Assembly: GCA_902787595.1 (NCBI GenBank)
Contig: CADAHD010000002.1
Coordinates: 1 to 44,818 of the forward strand
Origin: an uncultured Lachnospiraceae bacterium
GTDB taxonomy: Bacteria > Bacillota_A > Clostridia > Lachnospirales > Lachnospiraceae
DNA length: 44,818 bases
Direction of reading: 5' to 3'
This document shows, piece after piece, positions 15,237 through 23,022 of the stretch. Under the pieces are notes generated by a model. That model ran no database searches and was not told the origin of the DNA. It saw nothing but the letters and a program-made list of their open reading frames with translations. Positions within the stretch are counted from its first letter, which is position 1. The number at the start of each line of letters is the position of its first letter. Made by a program: the position numbers and the translations under genes.

Positions 15237-18200
15237 ATGTCGGATATCTTAGTAGCACAGATACATGAAAGCAGCATTATGATAGTCACGATCATCCTGG
15301 GCGTGTGTCTTCTTCTGATGACTTTGATCCAGGGCAGGACTTATAAGGATCAGAACAGGATCTTCTGCTATACGGTGCTGGTAGTCATATTCAATGCGGC
15401 GACCGGAGTGGGCGTTATCATGGCTTCGCCTCATTTTACGGAGTCGGCTGTTATGGCGGATTTTGTCAGACTGATGCATTTCCTGTATTTTATAACGCAT
15501 CCGCTTCTGGGGGCTGTATTCTTCTATTATGTAATAGTATGCTCCGGTGTGGCAGCTCAGATGGACGAAGCCAGCAGGAAGATAAAAAAGCATTTCTTTA
15601 TGGTGCCTGCAGTTTTGATCCTTCTTATGGGACTTACCAATCCCATCACGCACTTTGTGTTTGATGTGGGCGACAACGGCCTGGTCATCCGCGGCCGGGG
15701 CGAGATGATAATGTATGCCCTCTCTTTCCTTTATTTCGTCCTCGTTCTCGCGATGATCATACTGAACTGGAAATTCATCAGCGGAAACAAGAAGTGGACG
15801 GTTATACTGTTTTTGATGGTTACGCTGACGGGTATACTGATCCAGCTGCTATTCCCCAGCATAAGGAGTGAGCTGTTTGCGGAAATGATAGGGCTCACCG
15901 GTGTGATGATGCTGGTGGAAAATGAGGACGACAGGATGGATCTGTCTACCGGAGTATATAACAGAGCGGCACTGCTGGCTGACCTGAAAACATCGCTTAA
16001 ACTTCTTAAGGATTTTAATGCTATCTGTGTAAGGATAACCAATGCCGATACGCTTCAGAGGCTTATAGGCACTACCGACAGCGATGTAATGATCAATCTC
16101 GTTTCTGCGTATTTAAAGACCGTACATCCCAGACAGCATATTTACAGAACAACCCCGGATTCTTTTATTCTGATACAGGCAGGTTCAACCGAGACTGCTG
16201 AGCAGAAGGGCGCTCTTATCTATGAACGCTTCAATGAAAGCTTTGAGTACCAGGAAGCTAAGCTGATGCTTCAGTGCGTTGTTATGTGCGCAGATGTAAG
16301 TGAAGTTTTTGAACGCAGGGATGATCTGATGCTTATGTGTGACGGACCGCTTCCGGCGCGTGAGAAAGATCATATGCTTAAGGGCAGTGAGCTTGACTAT
16401 CTTGTCAGAAGAGCTGAGGTGGAAAGCGCTCTGCACAGGGGACTCGCAGAAAAACGCTTTGAAGTATATTACCAGCCGGTATATCGCACAAAGGGCATGT
16501 CCATTTATTCGGCAGAGGCGCTTCTGCGTCTGAAGGACAGCAGGATCGGCAATATCACTCCTGATGAATTTATACCCATAGCGGAACAGAACGGGCTTAT
16601 AGACAGTCTTGGGGACTATGTTCTGGAGGAGGTCTGCCTCTTCCTTTCGAGCGGCATACCTACCGAGATGGGGCTTGACTGTATTGAGATAAATCTTTCC
16701 GTGCTGCAGTGTCTGCAGCCGGGTTTTGTGGAAAGAGTGCGCAGCATTGTGCGCAAATATGACATTAATCCCAGGTTCATAAACTTTGAGGTTACCGAGT
16801 CGGCGGCGGCAAGCGATTATGCCGTGCTCGACAAAGTGCTGAACGATCTGAAGGCATCGGGCTTTTTGCTGTCACTGGATGATTACGGAATAGGTTATTC
16901 GAATGTACGCTCTGTATTCTCGCTTGATTTTGATGTGGTCAAGATAGATAAATCAATACTCTGGGAAGTGGATATCAACGGAAATAAAGATGAAATAAAA
17001 GGACGCGTGATCCTTGAAAATACCATACGCATGATACGCGAGATGAAGCTGAAGATCCTGGTTGAAGGCGTCGAAACACAGGAGCAGCTGTCGTTGCTTG
17101 AAGAACTGGAAGTTGACTATCTTCAGGGATTTTATTTCTCAAGACCGGTCAGCAAGAATGAACTTTTAGGCATACTGCGTGTTACAGAACTGACAAGGAT
17201 GGAAGAACAGCGTGCTAAAGCGGCCAGTGATGCCAAATCGAATTTCCTTGCGAATATGTCGCATGAGATCCGCACGCCCATCAATGCCATACTTGGCATG
17301 AATGAGATGATACTGCGTGAGACAAAGAACATGCAGATACGCGATTATGCGCAGAATATCGAGGGCGCGGGACGCACGCTTATATCACTTATAAATGATA
17401 TCCTCGATTTCTCGAAGATAGAATCGGGCAGTATGGAAATAGTCGAAGCCGAATATGATCTGAGCTCGGTTGTGAATGACGTGGTCAATATGATACGCAT
17501 TAAGGCTGATGAAAAAGGCCTGGCTTTTAATATTAAGATAAATCCCGAACTGCCGGATAATCTGTACGGGGATGGCATGCGCCTGCGTCAGATCATGGTA
17601 AATATCCTGAATAATGCAGTTAAATATACCCTTCAGGGCAGCGTTACGCTTGATATAAACGGCAGCCTGTCAGAGAAGGATACGCTGCAGCTTCTTATTT
17701 CTGTTACCGATACGGGAATAGGGATCAGGGAAGATGACCTCGACAAGCTTTTCTTGAAATTCCACAGGTTTGAGGATGAGAATGTAAACAGAAATATTGA
17801 AGGCAGCGGACTGGGGCTGGCTATAACTTATAATCTGCTGCAGATCATGCATGGTGAGATAGACTGCAGATCGACTTACGGCGAAGGCTCCACATTTACG
17901 GTACTGCTTCCGCAGAGAGTGGTCAGGCATGATGCTATAGGAGATTTCAGGAGCAGATATAACAGTAATACGCATGAGCGGGCCGCTTATCATGAATCAT
18001 TCAGAGCGCCGGATGCCAGGATACTTGTTGTGGATGATACTCCCGTAAATCATCTTGTTATAAAAGAGCTGCTTAAGCAGACACAGGTACAGATTGATAC
18101 GGCGATGAGCGGAAAAGAGTGCCTGGAAATGGTACAGAGCCAGCAATATGATGTGATACTGCTGGATTTCCGCATGCCGGAGATGGATGGTATAGAGACT

Positions 18201-19043
18201 CTGCATATAATGAAGGCGATGGGGGATTATCCCAATTCTGCAACGCCTGTGGTCGCACTGACGGCCAACGCCGTAAGCGGAGCCAGAGAACGCTTTCTGG
18301 GAGAAGGTTTTGACGAGTACATGATCAAACCTGTAGAAGGTCCCAAACTGGAAGAGCTGCTTTTGAAGTATATTCCTCCGTCAAAGGTGCTGGTTGCCGG
18401 ACCGGCGGCTGATACAGAAACGGGAGAAAGCTTTGTGAGCATGGAAGACCCGTGGCTTTCTGAATTAAAAGAACTGGATACGGCAGCCGGGATCAAAAAC
18501 TGCGGATCGACAGCCGGATATAAGAGTGTGCTTCAGATCTATTGTGAAGCTTACGAGGCAAAAGCGGATGAGATCGCGGGATACTACAGGAATGAAGACT
18601 GGGAGAATTATACGATAAGGGTGCATGCACTTAAGAGTTCTTCGAGGGTTATAGGAGCCGCGGCTATTTCAAAAATGGCGGCAGATCTGGAAAAGGCCGG
18701 AAATGAACTTGACATCAAAAAAATTTTATCGGATACTGATACACTGCTGGAACGCTTCCGCAGTCTGTGCGCGCATCTGAGAGCTGTGCTGGGCGCTGAT
18801 GACGCTCAGGATGATATCCCCGCAGAGGGAAAGCCGCAGATAAAGGAAAGCGAATTAAAAGATGCATACGAAACAATGAAAGACTTTGCAAAGATGTATG
18901 ATTATGATAACATGATACTTGTGCTGGATTCTCTCAAAGAATACAGCATTGATAAAGAGGATGCGCAGCTGCTTCAAAAACTGCGTGATCTTACCGAAGA
19001 ATTTAAGTGGGAAGAGATAGACGGACTTTTAAAAGATAAATAA
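15237..19043 (+). CDS. 7TM - degenerate GGDEF - EAL - histidine kinase - receiver - HPt protein
   Basis: 1268 residues. Order: seven helices (about 10-220, loop motif NPITH); a GGDEF-like domain with RTTPDSF in place of GGDEF; an intact-looking EAL domain (Glu427 in EAL, INLS, DDYG, KIDK, EGVET, QGFYF); HisKA with His676 (MSHEIRTPINA); HATPase with NILNNAVKYT, DTGIGI and GSGLGLAI; a receiver with Asp977 (DFRMPEMDG); and HPt with His1130 (HALKSSSRVIGA). A helical tail of about 100 residues follows. Of the three paralogues only this one could be an active c-di-GMP phosphodiesterase and only this one carries its own HPt, so it is the best candidate for the phosphorelay hub. Starts 2 bp after the previous stop. 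Confidence 0.9.
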   Translation: MSDILVAQIHESSIMIVTIILGVCLLLMTLIQGRTYKDQNRIFCYTVLVVIFNAATGVGVIMASPHFTESAVMADFVRLMHFLYFITHPLLGAVFFYYVIVCSGVAAQMDEASRKIKKHFFMVPAVLILLMGLTNPITHFVFDVGDNGLVIRGRGEMIMYALSFLYFVLVLAMIILNWKFISGNKKWTVILFLMVTLTGILIQLLFPSIRSELFAEMIGLTGVMMLVENEDDRMDLSTGVYNRAALLADLKTSLKLLKDFNAICVRITNADTLQRLIGTTDSDVMINLVSAYLKTVHPRQHIYRTTPDSFILIQAGSTETAEQKGALIYERFNESFEYQEAKLMLQCVVMCADVSEVFERRDDLMLMCDGPLPAREKDHMLKGSELDYLVRRAEVESALHRGLAEKRFEVYYQPVYRTKGMSIYSAEALLRLKDSRIGNITPDEFIPIAEQNGLIDSLGDYVLEEVCLFLSSGIPTEMGLDCIEINLSVLQCLQPGFVERVRSIVRKYDINPRFINFEVTESAAASDYAVLDKVLNDLKASGFLLSLDDYGIGYSNVRSVFSLDFDVVKIDKSILWEVDINGNKDEIKGRVILENTIRMIREMKLKILVEGVETQEQLSLLEELEVDYLQGFYFSRPVSKNELLGILRVTELTRMEEQRAKAASDAKSNFLANMSHEIRTPINAILGMNEMILRETKNMQIRDYAQNIEGAGRTLISLINDILDFSKIESGSMEIVEAEYDLSSVVNDVVNMIRIKADEKGLAFNIKINPELPDNLYGDGMRLRQIMVNILNNAVKYTLQGSVTLDINGSLSEKDTLQLLISVTDTGIGIREDDLDKLFLKFHRFEDENVNRNIEGSGLGLAITYNLLQIMHGEIDCRSTYGEGSTFTVLLPQRVVRHDAIGDFRSRYNSNTHERAAYHESFRAPDARILVVDDTPVNHLVIKELLKQTQVQIDTAMSGKECLEMVQSQQYDVILLDFRMPEMDGIETLHIMKAMGDYPNSATPVVALTANAVSGARERFLGEGFDEYMIKPVEGPKLEELLLKYIPPSKVLVAGPAADTETGESFVSMEDPWLSELKELDTAAGIKNCGSTAGYKSVLQIYCEAYEAKADEIAGYYRNEDWENYTIRVHALKSSSRVIGAAAISKMAADLEKAGNELDIKKILSDTDTLLERFRSLCAHLRAVLGADDAQDDIPAEGKPQIKESELKDAYETMKDFAKMYDYDNMILVLDSLKEYSIDKEDAQLLQKLRDLTEEFKWEEIDGLLKDK

Positions 19044-19065
19044 GATAAGGAACAGAGGTATAGTC

Positions 19066-19830
19066 ATGGCAAAACCCGTGTTGCTCATCAGGAGAGATGA
19101 GACATTTATGGTAAATACCGTAAAGATGCAGCTTGGAAAGAATTATTTCCCTTTTATAGAATCGGGGCTTACGGTGAAAGAGATAAGCAGTAACAAGGAT
19201 GATGTTACGCTTATGATACTTTATGCCGATGATTCTATAGGAGAATCAAGAGATGCGCTGGTTTATATAAAAGATCTTCTGCTGGAAGAAGAAAAAGAGC
19301 TGATCGTATTTGGCGGGAGAAACGAACTGGATGAAGTTGAAAAGATAATACCCAGAGAGCTGATCGAGGAAGTGTTTGAAAGACCTTTCGATATGGCTGT
19401 GATGATGGATAAGATAGGACTCTTCATCGATGAACAGAGTCTGATACAGCGTAAGAAGATGATACTCATCGTTGACGACGATCCCACATATCTTAAGCTT
19501 ATAAAAGAGTGGCTTAAGGATAATTATCGTGTGAGCATGGCCAATTCGGGTATGCAGGCTATTACATGGCTGGCATCCAACAAGGCCGACCTGGTATTGC
19601 TTGATTATGAAATGCCTACGATAAAAGGTTCCAAGGTGCTTGAGATGCTTCGTTCAGAGGTAAGTTTATCTACCATACCGGTTATGTTTCTTACGGGAAA
19701 AAGCGATAAGGAATCCATTATGGAAGTGCTGGCGCTTAAACCGGCCGGTTATCTTTTAAAGTCCATTGACAGGAAAACGCTGCTTGAGACTCTCGAGAAA
19801 TTCTTTATTCAGCAGAAATATAAAAACTGA
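19066..19830 (+). CDS. Response regulator with pseudo-receiver and receiver, no output domain
   Basis: 254 residues. The C-terminal half is a classical receiver: ILIVDDDP acidic pair, phospho-acceptor Asp180 (LLDYEMP), Thr in FLTGKS and Lys in GYLLKS. The N-terminal half (about 1-120) also looks receiver-like in its beta-alpha rhythm (KPVLLIRRDETFMVNTVK ... FERPFDM), but the acidic pair is RR and no acceptor Asp is evident, so it is a pseudo-receiver. There is no DNA-binding or enzymatic domain. Its place 22 bp behind the HPt-bearing kinase, with an AGAGGT site, makes it the natural phosphoryl acceptor of that phosphorelay; output is probably by protein contact. Confidence 0.87.
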   Translation: MAKPVLLIRRDETFMVNTVKMQLGKNYFPFIESGLTVKEISSNKDDVTLMILYADDSIGESRDALVYIKDLLLEEEKELIVFGGRNELDEVEKIIPRELIEEVFERPFDMAVMMDKIGLFIDEQSLIQRKKMILIVDDDPTYLKLIKEWLKDNYRVSMANSGMQAITWLASNKADLVLLDYEMPTIKGSKVLEMLRSEVSLSTIPVMFLTGKSDKESIMEVLALKPAGYLLKSIDRKTLLETLEKFFIQQKYKN

Positions 19831-19842
19831 ATAACTCCTTTT

Positions 19843-19929
19843 TAGTAAAATATAACACAAAGAGCCGGCTGGTTTTGGGGATATTTGTTGGACTTGCATA
19901 ATGGCTTGAAGCGTGTTATATTTTTACTA
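19843..19929. repeat. Long inverted repeat around the promoter of the CmpX-like gene
   Basis: The left arm, 16 nt at 19843-19858, and the right arm, 17 nt at 19913-19929, are reverse complements apart from one A. They are separated by 54 nt. The right arm contains the predicted -10 box. Confidence 0.6.
19894..19922 (+). promoter_or_regulatory. Promoter of the CmpX/MscS-like gene
   Basis: TTGCAT (19894-19899) and TATATT (19917-19922), spacer 17 bp. Confidence 0.55.
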
Positions 19930-19974
19930 TCATGGTTCTTTCGGGTGAAGGAAAAAAAAAAGGAGGTATGAAGA

Positions 19975-21204
19975 ATGGGTATAATTGATTTTTTAACGCA
20001 ACTGTTGTCTAAGATCATCAATGGTATAGGCGGAGTTCTTGCAGCGGCATTGCTGTTGCTTCTTGCTTTTGTCATTGCTTCGATCGTCAGGAATCTGGTC
20101 GTAAAACTTCTTAAAAAGACCAAGCTGGCTCAGCTTAACATGGCTCAGCCCGGCGTCCAGGGCGCTTCACCGTTAAATACCGGCATAGGCATTATCGAAT
20201 ACATCGGAAAGTTTGTTTATCTGTTTGTGTTCCTGCTTTTTGTTCCGGGTATCTTCGGTGCGCTTGGAGTCAGCTCGATAGCAGCTCCTGTTTCACAGCT
20301 TCTTAATGTGGTATGGGGTTATGTTCCAAACATCTTTGCGGCTGTCATAGTTCTTATCGCAGGTTCTATAATAGCTAAGCTGGTGCGTGAACTTCTTATC
20401 CCTCTGTTCGTTAAGCTTAAGGTTGATGAACTTCAGCAGAAATTCGGCATTCAGGCTGATAATAATTCACGTTTTTCTGTAACTCTTGCATATATCATTT
20501 ATGTTTTCATTATGATCCCCGTCGTGATAGTTGCTCTTCAGGCTCTTAACATCACTGCAGTTTCCGGCCCTGCTGTTGCAATGCTTTCTGTAGTATTCAC
20601 TTTTATCCCTCAGATAGTGGTAGCAATAGTTCTCATCTGGATAGGCGCACTTATCGGCAAATTCACCGGCCAGATCGTATGCCGTCTTATCGCTTCATCA
20701 GGCGCCGATGCAAAGGTTAAAGAGCTGGTAGGAGAGAAGGCTCAGAACTTTGTGCTTTCAAAGACCGTAGGTCTTATCGTTACCATCGTTCTGGATATCT
20801 TCTTCATAGTTGAAGGCGTAGATGTGCTCAAGCTTTCGGTTCTTTCCGGAATAGGCGAGAAACTTATCGCATACATGCCTAATGTGCTTGCAGCGGTGCT
20901 TATCATCATAGCTGCATTCTTCTGCGCATCTGCTGCAGAAAAGGTTATGAAGAAGGGCGGACTCAGAGAATACGCCATTTATGCAAAAGCAGCTATCATT
21001 GTTGTAGCAGTGTTCATGGCTCTGAATCAGCTGGGTATCGCAGCAGCTATAGTTAATGCAGCATTTGTTATCGTGCTGGCTGCTATCGGCATCGCATTCG
21101 CGGTTGCATTCGGCGTAGGCGGCAGAAAGTTTGCAGCCGATCAGCTGGATAAACTCGAAAAGAAGATGGACGATGATAAGAAAGACGACAAGAAGGAAGA
21201 CTGA
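19975..21204 (+). CDS. Multi-pass membrane protein, CmpX/MscS-type conserved TM-helix family
   Basis: 409 residues. Repeated blocks of a long hydrophobic helix followed by a charged or amphipathic segment, for example the first block near residues 15-50 and YVPNIFAAVIVLIAGSIIAK later. YMPNVLAAVLIIIAAFFCAS near residue 300 is a clear second copy of the (Y)xPN-aA motif, as in conserved-TM-helix repeats of CmpX-like mechanosensitive channel relatives. The C-terminal helix ends AIGIAFAVAFGVGGR, reminiscent of the MscS pore helix, but no MscS beta domain follows; it ends in a Lys/Asp tail. Ribosome site AAAGGAGG. Own promoter and strong terminator, so monocistronic. Confidence 0.8.
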   Translation: MGIIDFLTQLLSKIINGIGGVLAAALLLLLAFVIASIVRNLVVKLLKKTKLAQLNMAQPGVQGASPLNTGIGIIEYIGKFVYLFVFLLFVPGIFGALGVSSIAAPVSQLLNVVWGYVPNIFAAVIVLIAGSIIAKLVRELLIPLFVKLKVDELQQKFGIQADNNSRFSVTLAYIIYVFIMIPVVIVALQALNITAVSGPAVAMLSVVFTFIPQIVVAIVLIWIGALIGKFTGQIVCRLIASSGADAKVKELVGEKAQNFVLSKTVGLIVTIVLDIFFIVEGVDVLKLSVLSGIGEKLIAYMPNVLAAVLIIIAAFFCASAAEKVMKKGGLREYAIYAKAAIIVVAVFMALNQLGIAAAIVNAAFVIVLAAIGIAFAVAFGVGGRKFAADQLDKLEKKMDDDKKDDKKED

Positions 21205-21245
21205 GTTTAGATCTGCCACAGGCGATCAATAAAGTGTGTTTATTG

Positions 21246-21280
21246 CCGGCCCCGAAAAATTTCGGGGTCGGTTTACTTTT
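21246..21280 (+). terminator. Rho-independent terminator after the CmpX-like gene
   Basis: An 11-bp stem CCGGCCCCGAA / TTCGGGGTCGG with one G-U pair, then TTTACTTTT. Immediately upstream is a second perfect hairpin, CAATAAA-GTGTG-TTTATTG (21227-21245). Confidence 0.88.
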
Positions 21281-21300
21281 AAGCTGAATTTTGCTACAAT
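21272..21300 (+). promoter_or_regulatory. Promoter of the rhomboid-like gene
   Basis: TTTACT (21272-21277) and TACAAT (21295-21300), spacer 17 bp. The -35 box is part of the terminator T run. Confidence 0.5.
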
Positions 21301-21350
21301 AATAGACCTATATGACCGGGGGAAAAAGAATTATAACAGGAGTATAGAAT

Positions 21351-22304
21351 ATGCCGCAGTTTTTAGCAAAACTTGAAAGGAAGATGGGGAAATATGCAAT
21401 ACCGCGTCTTCCGCTGGTCATGATAATCTGCTATGCCATAGGTTATATGATGCAGCTTATCAATCCGCAGATAATTTATGTTCTTTCTTTAAATCCTTAT
21501 GCCATCCTTCATGGCCAGGTATGGCGCATTATTTCATGGATACTGATACCGCCGGACAGCTCCAACATTTTCCTGGTTCTTATCATGATGTATTTCTATT
21601 ATTCGATAGGAACCACCTTAGAGCGTACCTGGGGAAGCTTTTATTTTAATGTCTATATATTCTCGGGAATGATCTTTACGCTGCTGGGCGCTTTTCTGAT
21701 GTATGCATATGTATGCATTTTTCAGGGAGATATGCCTGCTCTGGCAAATGCGCAGTATCTGCTGGGCTACGGCGAGGAGTTCCCGGCTATATACGGCGGA
21801 AACTATTATTTCACTATGCTTTCCGTGCTTTTCTCGTCGTATTATGTCAATATGTCGATATTCCTGGCGTTTGCGGCTACATATCCGGACATGCAGGTAT
21901 TGCTCATGTTCCTGATCCCCGTAAAGGTCAAGATACTGGGCGTTATATATGCTGTTTATCTTGTTTATCAGGCAGTGGATATGTGCCGTTCAAGCGGCAG
22001 CCCTCTGGGACTTTTTGTCATAGGAGCATCGCTTCTGAATTTTGTGGTATTTTTCCTGATGACCCGCAGAGGCTTCAGGCGTACTCCGCAGATGAAGGCA
22101 AGACAGAGAGAGTTTAAGCGCCAGGTTCACGAGGCGGCACCCAGGACTATAGCGCGCCATAAATGCGCTATCTGCGGAAGGACCAGTGAGGAGTATCCGG
22201 ATCTGGAATTCCGTTTCTGCTCTAAGTGCGAAGGCAATTACGAATACTGCAGCGATCATATTTTTACACATAAACATTTTACGAGGGATTCACAGAATGG
22301 ATGA
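21351..22304 (+). CDS. Rhomboid-like membrane protein with C-terminal zinc ribbon
   Basis: 317 residues, about six transmembrane helices. Rhomboid-type landmarks are GQVWRIISWILIPP and YFYYSIGTTLERTWGSFYFN. At the place where the catalytic GxSG would be expected I read NMSIFLAFAATYPD, and no clear His partner follows, so it is probably a catalytically dead member. The soluble tail (about 245-317) carries a zinc-ribbon-like cluster: CAIC, then FCSKC and EYCSDH with several His. Ribosome site AGGAG before ATG 21351. It overlaps the next gene by 8 bp, tying it to the sigma-like protein. Confidence 0.78.
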   Translation: MPQFLAKLERKMGKYAIPRLPLVMIICYAIGYMMQLINPQIIYVLSLNPYAILHGQVWRIISWILIPPDSSNIFLVLIMMYFYYSIGTTLERTWGSFYFNVYIFSGMIFTLLGAFLMYAYVCIFQGDMPALANAQYLLGYGEEFPAIYGGNYYFTMLSVLFSSYYVNMSIFLAFAATYPDMQVLLMFLIPVKVKILGVIYAVYLVYQAVDMCRSSGSPLGLFVIGASLLNFVVFFLMTRRGFRRTPQMKARQREFKRQVHEAAPRTIARHKCAICGRTSEEYPDLEFRFCSKCEGNYEYCSDHIFTHKHFTRDSQNG

Positions 22305-23022
22305 GAAGGCGTTTATAGAAAACATAACAGCGCTTAAGGATGCGGCTATCTTTCAGGGCGGTTATATTACCCGCAAACAGATAGAAGATGTATTCGGCAC
22401 TTTAAATAAAGATCAGGAAAAAGTGCTTACCGGCTACTTCAAGGAGAATAATATAGGTATAGGTGAAGCACTTGAAGCAGAAGAAACCCTTAGTGAAGAA
22501 GATCTGAACCATATCAATCTTTATCTTGAAGAGATAGAAGGCCTTGAACTGCAGGACGAAGATATGAAGCGCGTGCTGATAATGGCAGCCATGAACGGAG
22601 ACAGAGTGGCGCAGGAAAAGCTTACTGCGTCATATCTTAAGGCCATAGCCGATCTGGCCAGACTTTACAGCGGCCAGGGTGTGGATATTTCGGATCTTAT
22701 AGGAGAAGGCAATGTTGCTCTGGCTGCAGCCATGAACATGCTGGGGAGTATTGAAGATCCGTCGGAATGTGATGCGCTTGTCACCAGAACAGCCATGAAT
22801 GCCATGGAAGAACTTGTTGGAGTTGAGAAGGAAGAAACAGAGGCTCTTGAACATACCATGGCACGCATAATGAGCGTGCTCAATAAAGCGCGTGAGATGA
22901 ATGAAGAACTTAACCGTAAGATCTCTGCAGCGGAGATCTGCGCGGAGATGGATATGGATGAAGAAGAATTGAGCCGTCTGATGATCTTATCAAAAGATAT
23001 TGCGGATTATGTTGTATTATGA
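22297..23022 (+). CDS. Divergent sigma-70-like protein lacking region 4
   Basis: 241 residues from ATG 22297, which has a GAGGG site; an in-frame start at 22186 would lie deep inside the rhomboid-like gene. Residues about 8-55 resemble sigma region 1.1 and 'INLYLEEIEGLEL' region 1.2. LKAIADLARLYSGQGVDISD followed by LIGEGNVALAAAM is a good region 2.1-2.2 (core-binding) match. The aromatic, basic region 2.3-2.4 (usual FSTYAxWWIRQ) is missing, replaced by an acidic stretch. RKISAAEICAEMDMDEEELS resembles region 3. The protein ends there, without region 4. A role in RNA polymerase binding is inferred, and promoter recognition is doubtful. Confidence 0.7.
   Translation: MDEKAFIENITALKDAAIFQGGYITRKQIEDVFGTLNKDQEKVLTGYFKENNIGIGEALEAEETLSEEDLNHINLYLEEIEGLELQDEDMKRVLIMAAMNGDRVAQEKLTASYLKAIADLARLYSGQGVDISDLIGEGNVALAAAMNMLGSIEDPSECDALVTRTAMNAMEELVGVEKEETEALEHTMARIMSVLNKAREMNEELNRKISAAEICAEMDMDEEELSRLMILSKDIADYVVL

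Noticed and set aside
22186..22296. Longer N-terminus for the sigma-like protein
   Set aside because: Lies inside the zinc-ribbon end of the rhomboid-like gene and does not resemble sigma sequence; ATG 22297 has a ribosome site.
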